Source: Tenggerimyces flavus (GTDB lineage Bacteria; Actinomycetota; Actinomycetes; Propionibacteriales; Actinopolymorphaceae). Taken from it: 64,000 bases of DNA. The stretch lies in contig NZ_JAFBCM010000001.1 in NCBI RefSeq assembly GCF_016907715.1, positions 8,347,420 through 8,411,419 on the forward strand, written 5' to 3'. Position 1 is the stretch's first letter, and each line of letters begins with the position of its first letter. The notes beneath the pieces are model-generated. The model was not told where the DNA came from. It ran no database searches and saw only the letters and a list, made by a program, of their open reading frames with translations. Positions 27,208-34,179 of the stretch are shown here, in pieces. The translations under genes were made by a program, and so were the position numbers.

Positions 27208-27260
27208 TTGAATGAAGGGCACCTTCATTCAATAGGTTCGAATGAAGGGTCCCTTCATTC
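27208..27260. repeat. two tandem ATGAAGG palindromes (copies 3 and 4)
   Basis: 27208-27232 has arms TTGAATGAAGG and CCTTCATTCAA around GCA; 27240-27260 has arms GAATGAAGGG and CCCTTCATTC around T. They lie just upstream of the marR operator-like site and may end transcription entering from the left. Confidence 0.8.
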
Positions 27261-27275
27261 AAACCTTGCCTTGCT

Positions 27276-27293
27276 AACTAAGCATGCTAAGTT
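27276..27293. promoter_or_regulatory. candidate MarR operator
   Basis: AACTAAGCATGCTAAGTT is an almost perfect 18-base palindrome (one mismatched pair) ending six bases before the marR start codon. MarR proteins usually bind such sites over their own promoter, so autorepression is likely. No Shine-Dalgarno is visible between it and the ATG, hinting at a leaderless or near-leaderless message. Confidence 0.6.
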
Positions 27294-27299
27294 CATCCC

Positions 27300-27713
27300 A
27301 TGAACCGTCGCTTGAGCTTTGATCTGCATGTTCTCACCGCGCTGCTCGATCGGGCGGCGGACCGGATTCTGCGTGCCGAGTTGGAGGTCTCGTACCGGAG
27401 GTTCCTCGCGCTCACCCACGTCGGCGAGCTCGGGGCCACCACGCAGCGGGCGCTTGCGGACAGTCTCGGGGTCACTGAGCCGTCGGTGTCGCGGATGACG
27501 GCCGTGCTCGCGGACGACGGTTGGCTCGACGTACGCCCGGACCCCGGCGGCGGCCACAGACGCCAGCTCGTGTTGACGCCCGAGGGGAAGCGGCTGGTCA
27601 GCAAGGCTCAGCAACTGCTCGAGGACAGGTTCGCGAAGCTGGTCGAGGCGAGTGGCGTGAAATACGAGGAGTACGCAATGCAGACTGAGCGGCTGCTCGG
27701 AGTGCTGCGATGA
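27300..27713 (+). CDS. MarR family transcriptional regulator
   Basis: A 137-residue winged-helix protein: TQRALADSLGVTEPSVSRMTAVLADDGWLDVRPDPGGGHRR forms the recognition helix and wing, flanked by dimerisation helices. Its ATGA overlaps the next gene, so it should control and be co-transcribed with the alpha/beta hydrolase. Ligand unknown. Confidence 0.88.
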   Translation: MNRRLSFDLHVLTALLDRAADRILRAELEVSYRRFLALTHVGELGATTQRALADSLGVTEPSVSRMTAVLADDGWLDVRPDPGGGHRRQLVLTPEGKRLVSKAQQLLEDRFAKLVEASGVKYEEYAMQTERLLGVLR

Positions 27714-28498
27714 CCACCACGACCTCCCGCGACGGCACCAAGATCGCCTTCAGCACCACAGGCAACGGACCCGGTCTGATCGTCGTCGGCGGCGCGCTCA
27801 AGACAGCCGACGACTACCGAGACCTGGCCAACGCGCTCACCAGCTTCACCGTCCACACGGTCGACCGGCGCGGCCGCGGCGACAGCGGCCCGCAGGGCAA
27901 GGACTACGACGTACGCAAGGAGGTCGAGGACCTGCTCGCCGTGCAGAACGCGACCGGCGCGCGGTTCGTGTTCGGCCACAGCTACGGCGGGTTCGTCGCG
28001 CTCGAGGCGGCCGACGCGTTCGACAAGGTCGCCACGTATGAGCCCGGGCTGCCGAGCGACCCGTTCCCGACCACCTGGATGAAGCCGTACGAGCAAGCGC
28101 TGGATCGGGGCGATCCCCGAGGCGCCCTGGTGCACTTCGTCAAGGGCTCCGGCGGCGCGCCAAGGCTGATCGAACGCATGCCCGACTGGTACCTCCGGCT
28201 GATGATGCGCTTCGTCTTCCCCGGCGAGAAATGGCGCCGCACGGTCCCCCTCCTCAGGCCGTGCCTCGCCGAGCACCAGCAGCTCGCGGCCCTCCAGGGC
28301 GAGACCGGCAGGTACGCCGACCTCACCACCCCCACCCTGGTCCTCACGGGCACCAAGTCGCGCGGAGACTTCCAACCACTCCAAGATGAGCTGAAGACCG
28401 CCACGTTCGAGACCATCGAAGGACTCGACCACTTCGGCCCCGAAGGCAAGACCGCACCTCGAGTCGCCAAGACCGTGTCAGGGTTCCTCCTGCCCTGA
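27710..28498 (+). CDS. alpha/beta hydrolase
   Basis: A 262-residue alpha/beta-hydrolase: VDRRGRGDSG, nucleophile elbow FGHSYGGFVALEAAD (Ser near residue 88) and probable catalytic His in GLDHFGPEG. Its layout matches the hydrolase at 13023-13796. Coupled to the marR gene by a four-base overlap. Substrate unknown; with a MarR partner, detoxification of a small molecule is a reasonable guess. Confidence 0.83.
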   Translation: MTTTTSRDGTKIAFSTTGNGPGLIVVGGALKTADDYRDLANALTSFTVHTVDRRGRGDSGPQGKDYDVRKEVEDLLAVQNATGARFVFGHSYGGFVALEAADAFDKVATYEPGLPSDPFPTTWMKPYEQALDRGDPRGALVHFVKGSGGAPRLIERMPDWYLRLMMRFVFPGEKWRRTVPLLRPCLAEHQQLAALQGETGRYADLTTPTLVLTGTKSRGDFQPLQDELKTATFETIEGLDHFGPEGKTAPRVAKTVSGFLLP

Positions 28499-28585
28499 CG
28501 GCCACCAGACCCTGTCCTCCCGGCCAGCGGTCCGGCACCTCAGGTGGAGGCCGGCGGTACCCCTGACTTCCTAGCGTTCCCGTTC

Positions 28586-29209
28586 GTGATCATCCTGCTG
28601 TCCGACCACCGGGTCGCCGCGATCCCCGTCCACGAGAACCACGACCCTCTCGTCCGGCTGGATCCCGACTTCGGCCCTGCCCGCGCCCTCGTCCGCCGGC
28701 CGCTGGCCGACAAGCTGGTCGAGGCACGGAAGGATCTGCCACGCGGCGTCCGGATCCGCGTACGCGAGGGCCACCGCTCCCCCGCCGACCAGCTCAGGAT
28801 CATCGACCAGTACGCACGCAAGCTGCGCGCAGCGCATCCGGGCATCGACGCCGACGAACTGCACCGCCTGACCAGCCGGTGGGTCTCCCCGCTGGAGGTC
28901 GCGCCGCACGTCGCCGGCGCGGCGGTCGACCTCACGCTGGTCGACCGGCACGGCCAGAAGCTCGACCTGGGGACACCGATCGACGCGACGCCGGAGGAGA
29001 GCGACAAGGCCTGCTACTTCGCGGCCGACAACATCAGCTTCTGGGCTCGCCGCAACCGCGACCTGCTCGCGGCAGCCCTCGGCGGCGTGGGCCTGGTCAA
29101 CTATCCGACCGAGTGGTGGCACTGGAGCTACGGCGACCGCTACTGGGCGCTGATGACGGACGCACCAGCGGCGCTGTACGGACCCGTCGACCTACCGACC
29201 GCGGCGTGA
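28586..29209 (+). CDS. VanX-like D-Ala-D-Ala dipeptidase (peptidase M15)
   Basis: A 207-residue zinc dipeptidase. The M15 zinc ligands are present as HVAGAAVD (His108, Asp115, spacing H-x6-D) and EWWH (catalytic Glu176, His179), with a preceding REGHRSPADQ corresponding to the arginine-containing substrate loop. The size equals VanX (202 residues) and there is no signal peptide, so it should act in the cytoplasm on free D-Ala dipeptides. The start is uncertain: GTG 28586 or GTG 28544. The stop overlaps the racemase start (GTGA). Confidence 0.82.
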   Translation: MIILLSDHRVAAIPVHENHDPLVRLDPDFGPARALVRRPLADKLVEARKDLPRGVRIRVREGHRSPADQLRIIDQYARKLRAAHPGIDADELHRLTSRWVSPLEVAPHVAGAAVDLTLVDRHGQKLDLGTPIDATPEESDKACYFAADNISFWARRNRDLLAAALGGVGLVNYPTEWWHWSYGDRYWALMTDAPAALYGPVDLPTAA

Positions 29210-30378
29210 GCGTGCTCCTCGCCCCGCGCGGCACCCAGAGCGCGGAGCTCACCGTCGACCTGGGAGCGATCGCCGAGAACACGAGCACGTTCGCCGCCCG
29301 GACCTCGGCCGCGGTCATGGCGGTCGTCAAGGCGGACGGCTTCGGCCACGGCGCCGCCGACGTCGCCCGCACCGCGCTCGCGAACGGCGCGACGAGGCTC
29401 GGCGTGACGAACGTCGACGAGGCCCTGGCACTGCGCGACGAAGGGATCGACGCACCCATCCTGAGCTGGCTCAACGCGGTCGACGCCGACTTCGGCGCGG
29501 CCGGGCTGGCCGGCGTCGAGCTCGCCGTCCCCAGCCGCGAGCACCTGGACGCGATCGCCGGTGGTTTGGGTCGGGGGCACCCTCGTCCGAACCTATGGGA
29601 CGAGGGTGCCCCCGACCCAACGAGGAGCCCCGGCGCGTACGTCCACCTGCACCTCGACACCGGCCTCGCCCGCGACGGCGCCGAGCCCGAGGCGTGGTCG
29701 GACCTGTGCCGCGCCGCGCGCCGGGCCGAGCTCGACCGCACGCTCCAGGTCGTCGGCGTGATGGGCCACCTCAGCCACGCCGACGTCCCCGGCGACAGCG
29801 CCAACTCCACCGCGCGGACGCGGTTCGCCTGGGGACTGCAGACCGCACGGGCGGCGGGACTGCGGCCGCGATGGCGGCATCTCGCCGCGACCGCCGCGAC
29901 GCTCACCGACCCGCTCGCGCACCACACGCTGTGCCGGATCGGCGCCGGGCTCGTCGGCATCGACCCGTCGCGCACGACGCGGCTCAGGCCCGCGATGACG
30001 CTGCAAGCGCCGGTCGTCACCGTGCGAAGGGTCCGCGCCGGCACACCGGTGGGGTACGGCCACACCTGGACCGCGCCCGCCGCGACGTACCTCGGCCTGC
30101 TGCCGCTCGGGTACGCCGACGGCCTGCCGCTCAGCGCCAGCGGGACAGCGCACGTGGCGCTCCGCGGCCGGCGCCACCCGGTGGTCGGCCGCATCAGCAT
30201 GGACCAGCTCGTCGTCGACCTCGGCGACGATCCCGTCCTGCCCGGGGAGGTCGCCACCGTCTTCGGGCCGGGCGACGCGGGCGAGCCGACGGTCGCCGAG
30301 TGGGCGACCTGGGCGGGAACCATCGAACACGAGATCGTCACGCGGATCGGCAGCCGCGTACGGCGGAGGGTCGCATGA
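29206..30378 (+). CDS. alanine racemase-fold enzyme (possible serine racemase)
   Basis: A 390-residue PLP racemase. PLP lysine Lys42 is in VVKADGFGHGA; later motifs are HLHLDTGLARDG, GYGHTWTA, LPLGYADGLPLSASG and GRISMDQLVVDLGD. Two oddities: residues about 121-139 are encoded by a 55-bp hairpin repeat (29566-29620) lying between DAIAGG and the HLHLDTGL strand; and at the C-terminus the segment TIEHEIVTRIG has His375 where alanine racemases have the Tyr that limits substrate size. In VanT serine racemases the same position is Asn. So D-serine or another substrate is possible. It sits between a VanX-like gene and a Ddl/VanC-like gene, overlapping both by four bases. Confidence 0.8.
   Translation: MSVLLAPRGTQSAELTVDLGAIAENTSTFAARTSAAVMAVVKADGFGHGAADVARTALANGATRLGVTNVDEALALRDEGIDAPILSWLNAVDADFGAAGLAGVELAVPSREHLDAIAGGLGRGHPRPNLWDEGAPDPTRSPGAYVHLHLDTGLARDGAEPEAWSDLCRAARRAELDRTLQVVGVMGHLSHADVPGDSANSTARTRFAWGLQTARAAGLRPRWRHLAATAATLTDPLAHHTLCRIGAGLVGIDPSRTTRLRPAMTLQAPVVTVRRVRAGTPVGYGHTWTAPAATYLGLLPLGYADGLPLSASGTAHVALRGRRHPVVGRISMDQLVVDLGDDPVLPGEVATVFGPGDAGEPTVAEWATWAGTIEHEIVTRIGSRVRRRVA
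29566..29620. repeat. hairpin repeat, family 2, copy 2, inside the racemase coding sequence
   Basis: A perfect 23-bp inverted repeat starting TTGGGTCGGGGGCACC and closing GGTGCCCCCGACCCAA around GAACCTATG. It is read in frame and encodes GLGRGHPRPNLWDEGAPDP. It is the same element as 26466-26518. The insertion lies in a surface loop position of the racemase barrel as judged from the family motif order. Confidence 0.85.
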
Positions 30379-31307
30379 ACGCCAGGATCAGGGTCGCCGT
30401 CATCGGCGGCGGCCAGAACTGCGAGCACGAGGTGTCGCTGTCCTCCGCGGCGTCGGTCGCCTCGACGCTGCGGACCGGGCCGTACGAGGTCGTACCGCTC
30501 ACGATCACCCGCGACGGGTTGTGGCTCGACGAGGGCCGGCCGGTCGGGCTCGCCGCCGCGGTCGCGCGGCTGCAGACCTGCCAGGTCGTGCTGCCGATCG
30601 TGCACGGCCCGCGCGGCGAGGACGGCACGCTGGCCGCGCTGTGCGAGCTGGCGGGCGTCAGGTACGTCGGGTCCGGCGTCCGAGCCGGCGCGATCGCGAT
30701 GGACAAGTGGACGACCAAGCTGATCGCGAACGCCATGGGCATCGCGACCGCGCCAGGCGTCCTGCTGACCCGGTCCTCGGCGGCCGGATACGCGTGGACG
30801 CATCCGGTCGTCGTGAAGCCGGTCGCCGCGGGTTCGAGCCGCGGGGTGGCGCTCGTGCGCGAGGCCGGCGAGCTGGCTCGGGCGCTGGAGGAGGCGTTCG
30901 CGTACGACGACCGCGTGCTCGTCGAGGACCTGCTGGTCGGTCGCGAGATCGACATCGCCGTGCTCGGCAGCCGCGTCTCGCCGCCGCTGGAGATCGCCAA
31001 CGGGGGCGTGTTCGACTACGAGACGAAGTACGGCGGCGGCGCGAAGTTCGTCGTCCCCGCACCGCTCGAGGACGGCGACCGGAAGGCGCTGGAGGACGCG
31101 GCGCAGACCATGTACACCGCCCTCGACTGTCGCGGCGTCGCGCGGGTCGACTTCTTCCGTACCGACGCGGGCTGGGTGCTGAACGAGGTCAACACGATGC
31201 CCGGCTTCACCGAGCACTCGCAGGTGCCGCGGTTGTTCGCCGCCGCGGGCCTGACGTACGCCGAGCTGCTCGACCTGCTCATCGCCGACGCGCTGGCGGT
31301 CCCGTGA
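30375..31307 (+). CDS. D-Ala-D-X ligase, DdlA/VanC-like
   Basis: A 310-residue ATP-grasp ligase. Motifs: GGGQNCEHEVSLSSA at the N-terminus, HGPRGEDGTL, KPVAAGSSRGV and LNEVNTMPGFTEHSQVP near the C-terminus. The specificity loop reads FDYETKY (Tyr219) followed by AKFVVPAPL, as in D-Ala-D-Ala and D-Ala-D-Ser ligases; the His-containing loop of D-lactate ligases (VanA type) is absent. So the product is predicted to be D-Ala-D-Ala or D-Ala-D-Ser. Coupled to the racemase by an ATGA overlap. Two bases after its stop begins a MITE-like element. Confidence 0.83.
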   Translation: MNARIRVAVIGGGQNCEHEVSLSSAASVASTLRTGPYEVVPLTITRDGLWLDEGRPVGLAAAVARLQTCQVVLPIVHGPRGEDGTLAALCELAGVRYVGSGVRAGAIAMDKWTTKLIANAMGIATAPGVLLTRSSAAGYAWTHPVVVKPVAAGSSRGVALVREAGELARALEEAFAYDDRVLVEDLLVGREIDIAVLGSRVSPPLEIANGGVFDYETKYGGGAKFVVPAPLEDGDRKALEDAAQTMYTALDCRGVARVDFFRTDAGWVLNEVNTMPGFTEHSQVPRLFAAAGLTYAELLDLLIADALAVP

Positions 31308-31309
31308 CT

Positions 31310-31377
31310 AGGCCGTGTCTGTCAAGGATCGCCTGGCGCGGAGCGCGATGACCGGCGCTATTCGCCAGACACGACCT
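31310..31377. mobile_element. 68-bp MITE-like element carrying the acyltransferase start
   Basis: Terminal inverted repeats AGGCCGTGTCTG and CAGACACGACCT (11 of 12 match). The 25 bases at 31336-31360 are the exact reverse complement of 54394-54418 in the larger element at 54376-54571, at nearly the same distance from the terminus. GGCCGTGTCT ends are typical of some IS5-like elements, so both are probably non-autonomous derivatives of one IS. Confidence 0.7.
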
Positions 31378-32352
31378 GGACGCATCGCTGGGCTCGACGT
31401 TCTTCGCGGGATCGCGATCGGGCTGGTGATGCTGCGGCACGCGTTCCCCGATCAGTTCGCCGGCGCCGGCGTGGTCGGGGTCGTGATGTTCTTCGCGCTC
31501 AGCGGCTACCTGATCACCGGCCTGCTGGTCGACGAGCTCGACGAGACCGGCCGGGTGAACTTCCGCCACTTCTACCTGCGAAGGGCGCGGCGGCTCGTTC
31601 CGGCGATGCTGTTCCTCATCGCCGGCGTCGTCGCGGTCACGCTCACGCTGAACCCGATCGGCGACCGTTGGCAGCTCGGCAAGACCGTCGCGGTCGCGCT
31701 CACCTGGACGGGCAACCTGCCGTTCGGGCACGCGAGCGACGCGACGTTCCACCTGTGGACACTGGCGACCGAAGAGCAGTTCTACCTGCTCTGGCCCGCG
31801 ATCCTCGCGTTCGCCTTCGCGCGCCTGAAGGTCCGGACGGCCCTCGTCGCGGTCGGTGTCGCGTGCGTCGTCGGCTGCGTCGCCACGCTCGGCTGGCTCT
31901 GGGAGGCACCCGACCTCGCGTACTCGCTGCCGACCTCCTGGGCGGTCTGCTTCGTGATCGGCGCCGCGACGCGCGTCTACCGCGACCGCATCCACCCGCC
32001 GGCCTGGGCGGTTCCCGCCGCGCTGGCGGCACTCGCCGTGCAGAGCGTGATTCCATTGCGAGGCACCGCGTTCACCTATCTGGCGGGAGGTCCGGCCATC
32101 GCGTTGCTCACCGGCGTCCTGCTGCTGTCGTGGCGTACGTGGACCGACGTGACCACGCCGGCGCTGCGTGCGCTGACCTGGCTGGGCACGGTCTCGTACG
32201 GCGCGTACCTGTGGAACTACCCGCTCTCGATCTGGCTCCGCCCGCACCTGGACGCCTGGGCCGGCATCGTGGCGCTCGTCGGGACCCTCGCTATGGCCAC
32301 CGTCAGCTGGCACCTGGTCGAGCGACCGCTGCAACGGGTGCGCGTCGCATGA
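31348..32352 (+). CDS. acyltransferase 3 (OafA/YrhL-type) integral membrane protein
   Basis: A 334-residue protein with about ten helices. The acyltransferase-3 motifs are LDVLRGIAIGLVMLRH (His near the first helix), FFALSGYLITGLL with following FYLRRARRLVP, and HLWTLATEEQFYLLWP. Usual role: O-acetylation of cell-surface sugars; the same domain also forms the membrane half of VanT serine racemases. ATG 31348 has GGAG close upstream; GTG 31315 is an alternative. Both starts lie inside the MITE-like element, and residues recognisable as family begin after it. Its stop overlaps the histidine kinase start. Confidence 0.83.
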   Translation: MTGAIRQTRPGRIAGLDVLRGIAIGLVMLRHAFPDQFAGAGVVGVVMFFALSGYLITGLLVDELDETGRVNFRHFYLRRARRLVPAMLFLIAGVVAVTLTLNPIGDRWQLGKTVAVALTWTGNLPFGHASDATFHLWTLATEEQFYLLWPAILAFAFARLKVRTALVAVGVACVVGCVATLGWLWEAPDLAYSLPTSWAVCFVIGAATRVYRDRIHPPAWAVPAALAALAVQSVIPLRGTAFTYLAGGPAIALLTGVLLLSWRTWTDVTTPALRALTWLGTVSYGAYLWNYPLSIWLRPHLDAWAGIVALVGTLAMATVSWHLVERPLQRVRVA

Positions 32353-33509
32353 CGATCACGATCGACCGCCAACGCCTCCAGGACTGGACGCCGGACCTCC
32401 TCGTCGGCGCGATGGTCGCCTTACTCGGGCTGGCCGAGGTGTGGTCCGACGGGCTGTCCGGCGCTCCGGAGGCGCTGGGTACGGCGGTCGCCGTGAGCAT
32501 GTTCCGCCGCAGGCCGGGGCTCGCGCTCGCCCTCGCCTGGGCGGTGTTCGTACTGATGTGGATCAGCAACGGCGAGGTGATGCTGGTCAACCTCTCGTTC
32601 GTGCTGATCGCGTTCGGCGGCGCTCGATGGGGCAGCCGTACGGTGGTCGCGCTGACCGGCGTGTCCATCCCGATCGGCGCCGCAGCGACCACGTTCGTCG
32701 GCATCGGCGGCGTGATCCGCGACATCGACATCAGCGCGATCAAGCCGGTCTTCGACGCCGCGATCGGCTTCACCAACAGCTGGCAGCTCGCGGTCGTCTT
32801 CCTCGGCGCGGCCGTGCTGATGGTGCCGTGGTTCGCCGGCCTGTCGCTGCGCTACAGCGCGCGTGCTCGCGAGGAGGAGGTCCACAAGCAGGCGGCGGAG
32901 GCGGACGCGGCGCGCGCGTACACCGCGACCGAGCTCGCGCGGGACGTGCACGACGTCGTCGGCCACTCCCTCGCGGTGATCCTCGCGCAGGCCGAGTCCG
33001 CGCAGTACCTCGACGATCCGAGCTCGCTGAAGCAGACCATGGCGAACATCGCGACGTCCGCGCGGACCTCGTTGCAGGACGTACGCGAGGTGCTCGCCCG
33101 GACCGGCGGCTCGACTCCGCCCGTACGTCCGCAGGCGCTGGACGAGCTGATCGACGGGGTCCGGGCGAGCGGGCACGAGGTGCTGTCTTCGGAGATAGGC
33201 ACCCTGCGCCCACTGCCGCCGGAGCTGTCCGTCGTAGCCTTCCGCGTGCTGCAGGAGATGCTGACGAACGCGATCAAGCACGGCCGGCGCGGTTCGCCGG
33301 TGATCGTGGAACGCCACTGGGACGGGGAGCTGAGGATCGAAGTGCGCAACGTGATCGGTACGGCCCACTCCGGCGCCGGGCAGGGTGTCGAGGGCATGCG
33401 CCGGCGGCTCGAGGCGGTGGGCGGACGGCTCGACGTCCGTCGCCGGGACGAGGCGGGCGGCCCCACGTACACGACGACCGCCTGGGTACCGGTCCGGTCG
33501 GCTCCGTGA
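32349..33509 (+). CDS. sensor histidine kinase, HisKA_3 (NarL-partner) type
   Basis: A 386-residue membrane kinase. Five or six helices occupy residues 15-175; a linker leads to the dimerisation domain with phospho-acceptor His in ARDVHDVVGHSLAVI, then the ATPase with QEMLTNAIKHG (N box) and GQGVEGMRRRLEAVGG. There is little periplasmic sequence, so the signal is probably sensed in the membrane. It is not of the VanS (HisKA) type. Paired with the next gene by a GTGA overlap. Confidence 0.9.
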   Translation: MTITIDRQRLQDWTPDLLVGAMVALLGLAEVWSDGLSGAPEALGTAVAVSMFRRRPGLALALAWAVFVLMWISNGEVMLVNLSFVLIAFGGARWGSRTVVALTGVSIPIGAAATTFVGIGGVIRDIDISAIKPVFDAAIGFTNSWQLAVVFLGAAVLMVPWFAGLSLRYSARAREEEVHKQAAEADAARAYTATELARDVHDVVGHSLAVILAQAESAQYLDDPSSLKQTMANIATSARTSLQDVREVLARTGGSTPPVRPQALDELIDGVRASGHEVLSSEIGTLRPLPPELSVVAFRVLQEMLTNAIKHGRRGSPVIVERHWDGELRIEVRNVIGTAHSGAGQGVEGMRRRLEAVGGRLDVRRRDEAGGPTYTTTAWVPVRSAP

Positions 33510-34174
33510 CCGCGCCGCCGATTCGGGTCCTGCTCGCCGACGACCAGGAGCTGTTCCGCGCCGGAGTCGAGGTGATCGTCAACGCCCAAGGGGGCATGGA
33601 GGTCGTGGGCCTGGCGTCCGACGGCCTGGAGGCGGTCACGCTGGTCGACGCGCTCGCGCCCGACGTGGTGCTGATGGACATCCGGATGCCCGAGCTGGAC
33701 GGCGTCGAGGCGACGCGGCAGATCTTCTCGCCGGAGCGGGTGGTCGCGCGCGAGCGGCCGGTGCGCGTGATCGTGCTGACCACGTTCAACCTCGACGACC
33801 GCGCGGCGACCGCGATTCGCTACGGGGCAAGCGGATTCCTGCTCAAGGACACCACGCCGCCGATGCTCGGGCACGCGATCCGTACGGTGCACGCGGGCAA
33901 CGCGGTGCTCGCGCCGAACGACCTGTCCTCGCTGCTGGAGGGCTCGTTCCGCGCTCGGACCTCGGTGCCGGTCGCGTACCAGTCGCTGACCGAGAAGGAA
34001 CGCGAGATCTTCACCGCCGTGGCTCGGGGCCTGTCGAACACCGAGATCGCGGGGACGGTGTTCGTCAGCGAGTCGACGGTGAAGACCCACGTCGGCTCGA
34101 TCCTGCGCAAGCTCGCGCTGCGGGACCGCGTGCAGATCGTCGTCTTCGCCCACGAGCACGGGCTGGTCAGCTGA
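33506..34174 (+). CDS. NarL/LuxR-type response regulator
   Basis: A 222-residue regulator: receiver domain with phospho-acceptor Asp in VVLMDIRMPELDG and Lys in GFLLKDTTP, and a C-terminal LuxR helix-turn-helix (LTEKEREIFTAVARGLSNTEIA, VSESTVKTHVGSILRKL). Partner of the preceding kinase; the obvious candidate targets are the upstream cell-wall genes and the exporter downstream. Confidence 0.93.
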   Translation: MTAPPIRVLLADDQELFRAGVEVIVNAQGGMEVVGLASDGLEAVTLVDALAPDVVLMDIRMPELDGVEATRQIFSPERVVARERPVRVIVLTTFNLDDRAATAIRYGASGFLLKDTTPPMLGHAIRTVHAGNAVLAPNDLSSLLEGSFRARTSVPVAYQSLTEKEREIFTAVARGLSNTEIAGTVFVSESTVKTHVGSILRKLALRDRVQIVVFAHEHGLVS

Positions 34175-34179
34175 CGGCG

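Larger units (their letters stand above)
26368..27299. other. 932-base non-coding segment dense in palindromes
   Basis: This divergent intergenic segment has no ORF with coding character. It holds at least six inverted repeats listed separately: a hairpin related to the one inside alr, four copies of an ATGAAGG/CCTTCAT palindrome, one perfect 50-bp palindrome and one 110-bp imperfect inverted repeat, plus a CCCCCGGAAC/GTCCCGGGGG stem near 27083-27110. Base composition is lower in GC near 26760-26920 than in neighbouring genes. Short ORFs crossing it are translations of the repeats. Confidence 0.75.

Noticed and set aside
26713-27211. Several ORFs of 60-160 codons in the palindrome-rich segment
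   Set aside because: They run through inverted repeats on both strands and give mirror-like translations; none has a ribosome site or a recognisable family.
32349-34174. Assigning the two-component system as VanS/VanR
   Set aside because: The kinase has a HisKA_3 domain and the regulator a LuxR output domain, unlike the HisKA/OmpR-type VanS/VanR.
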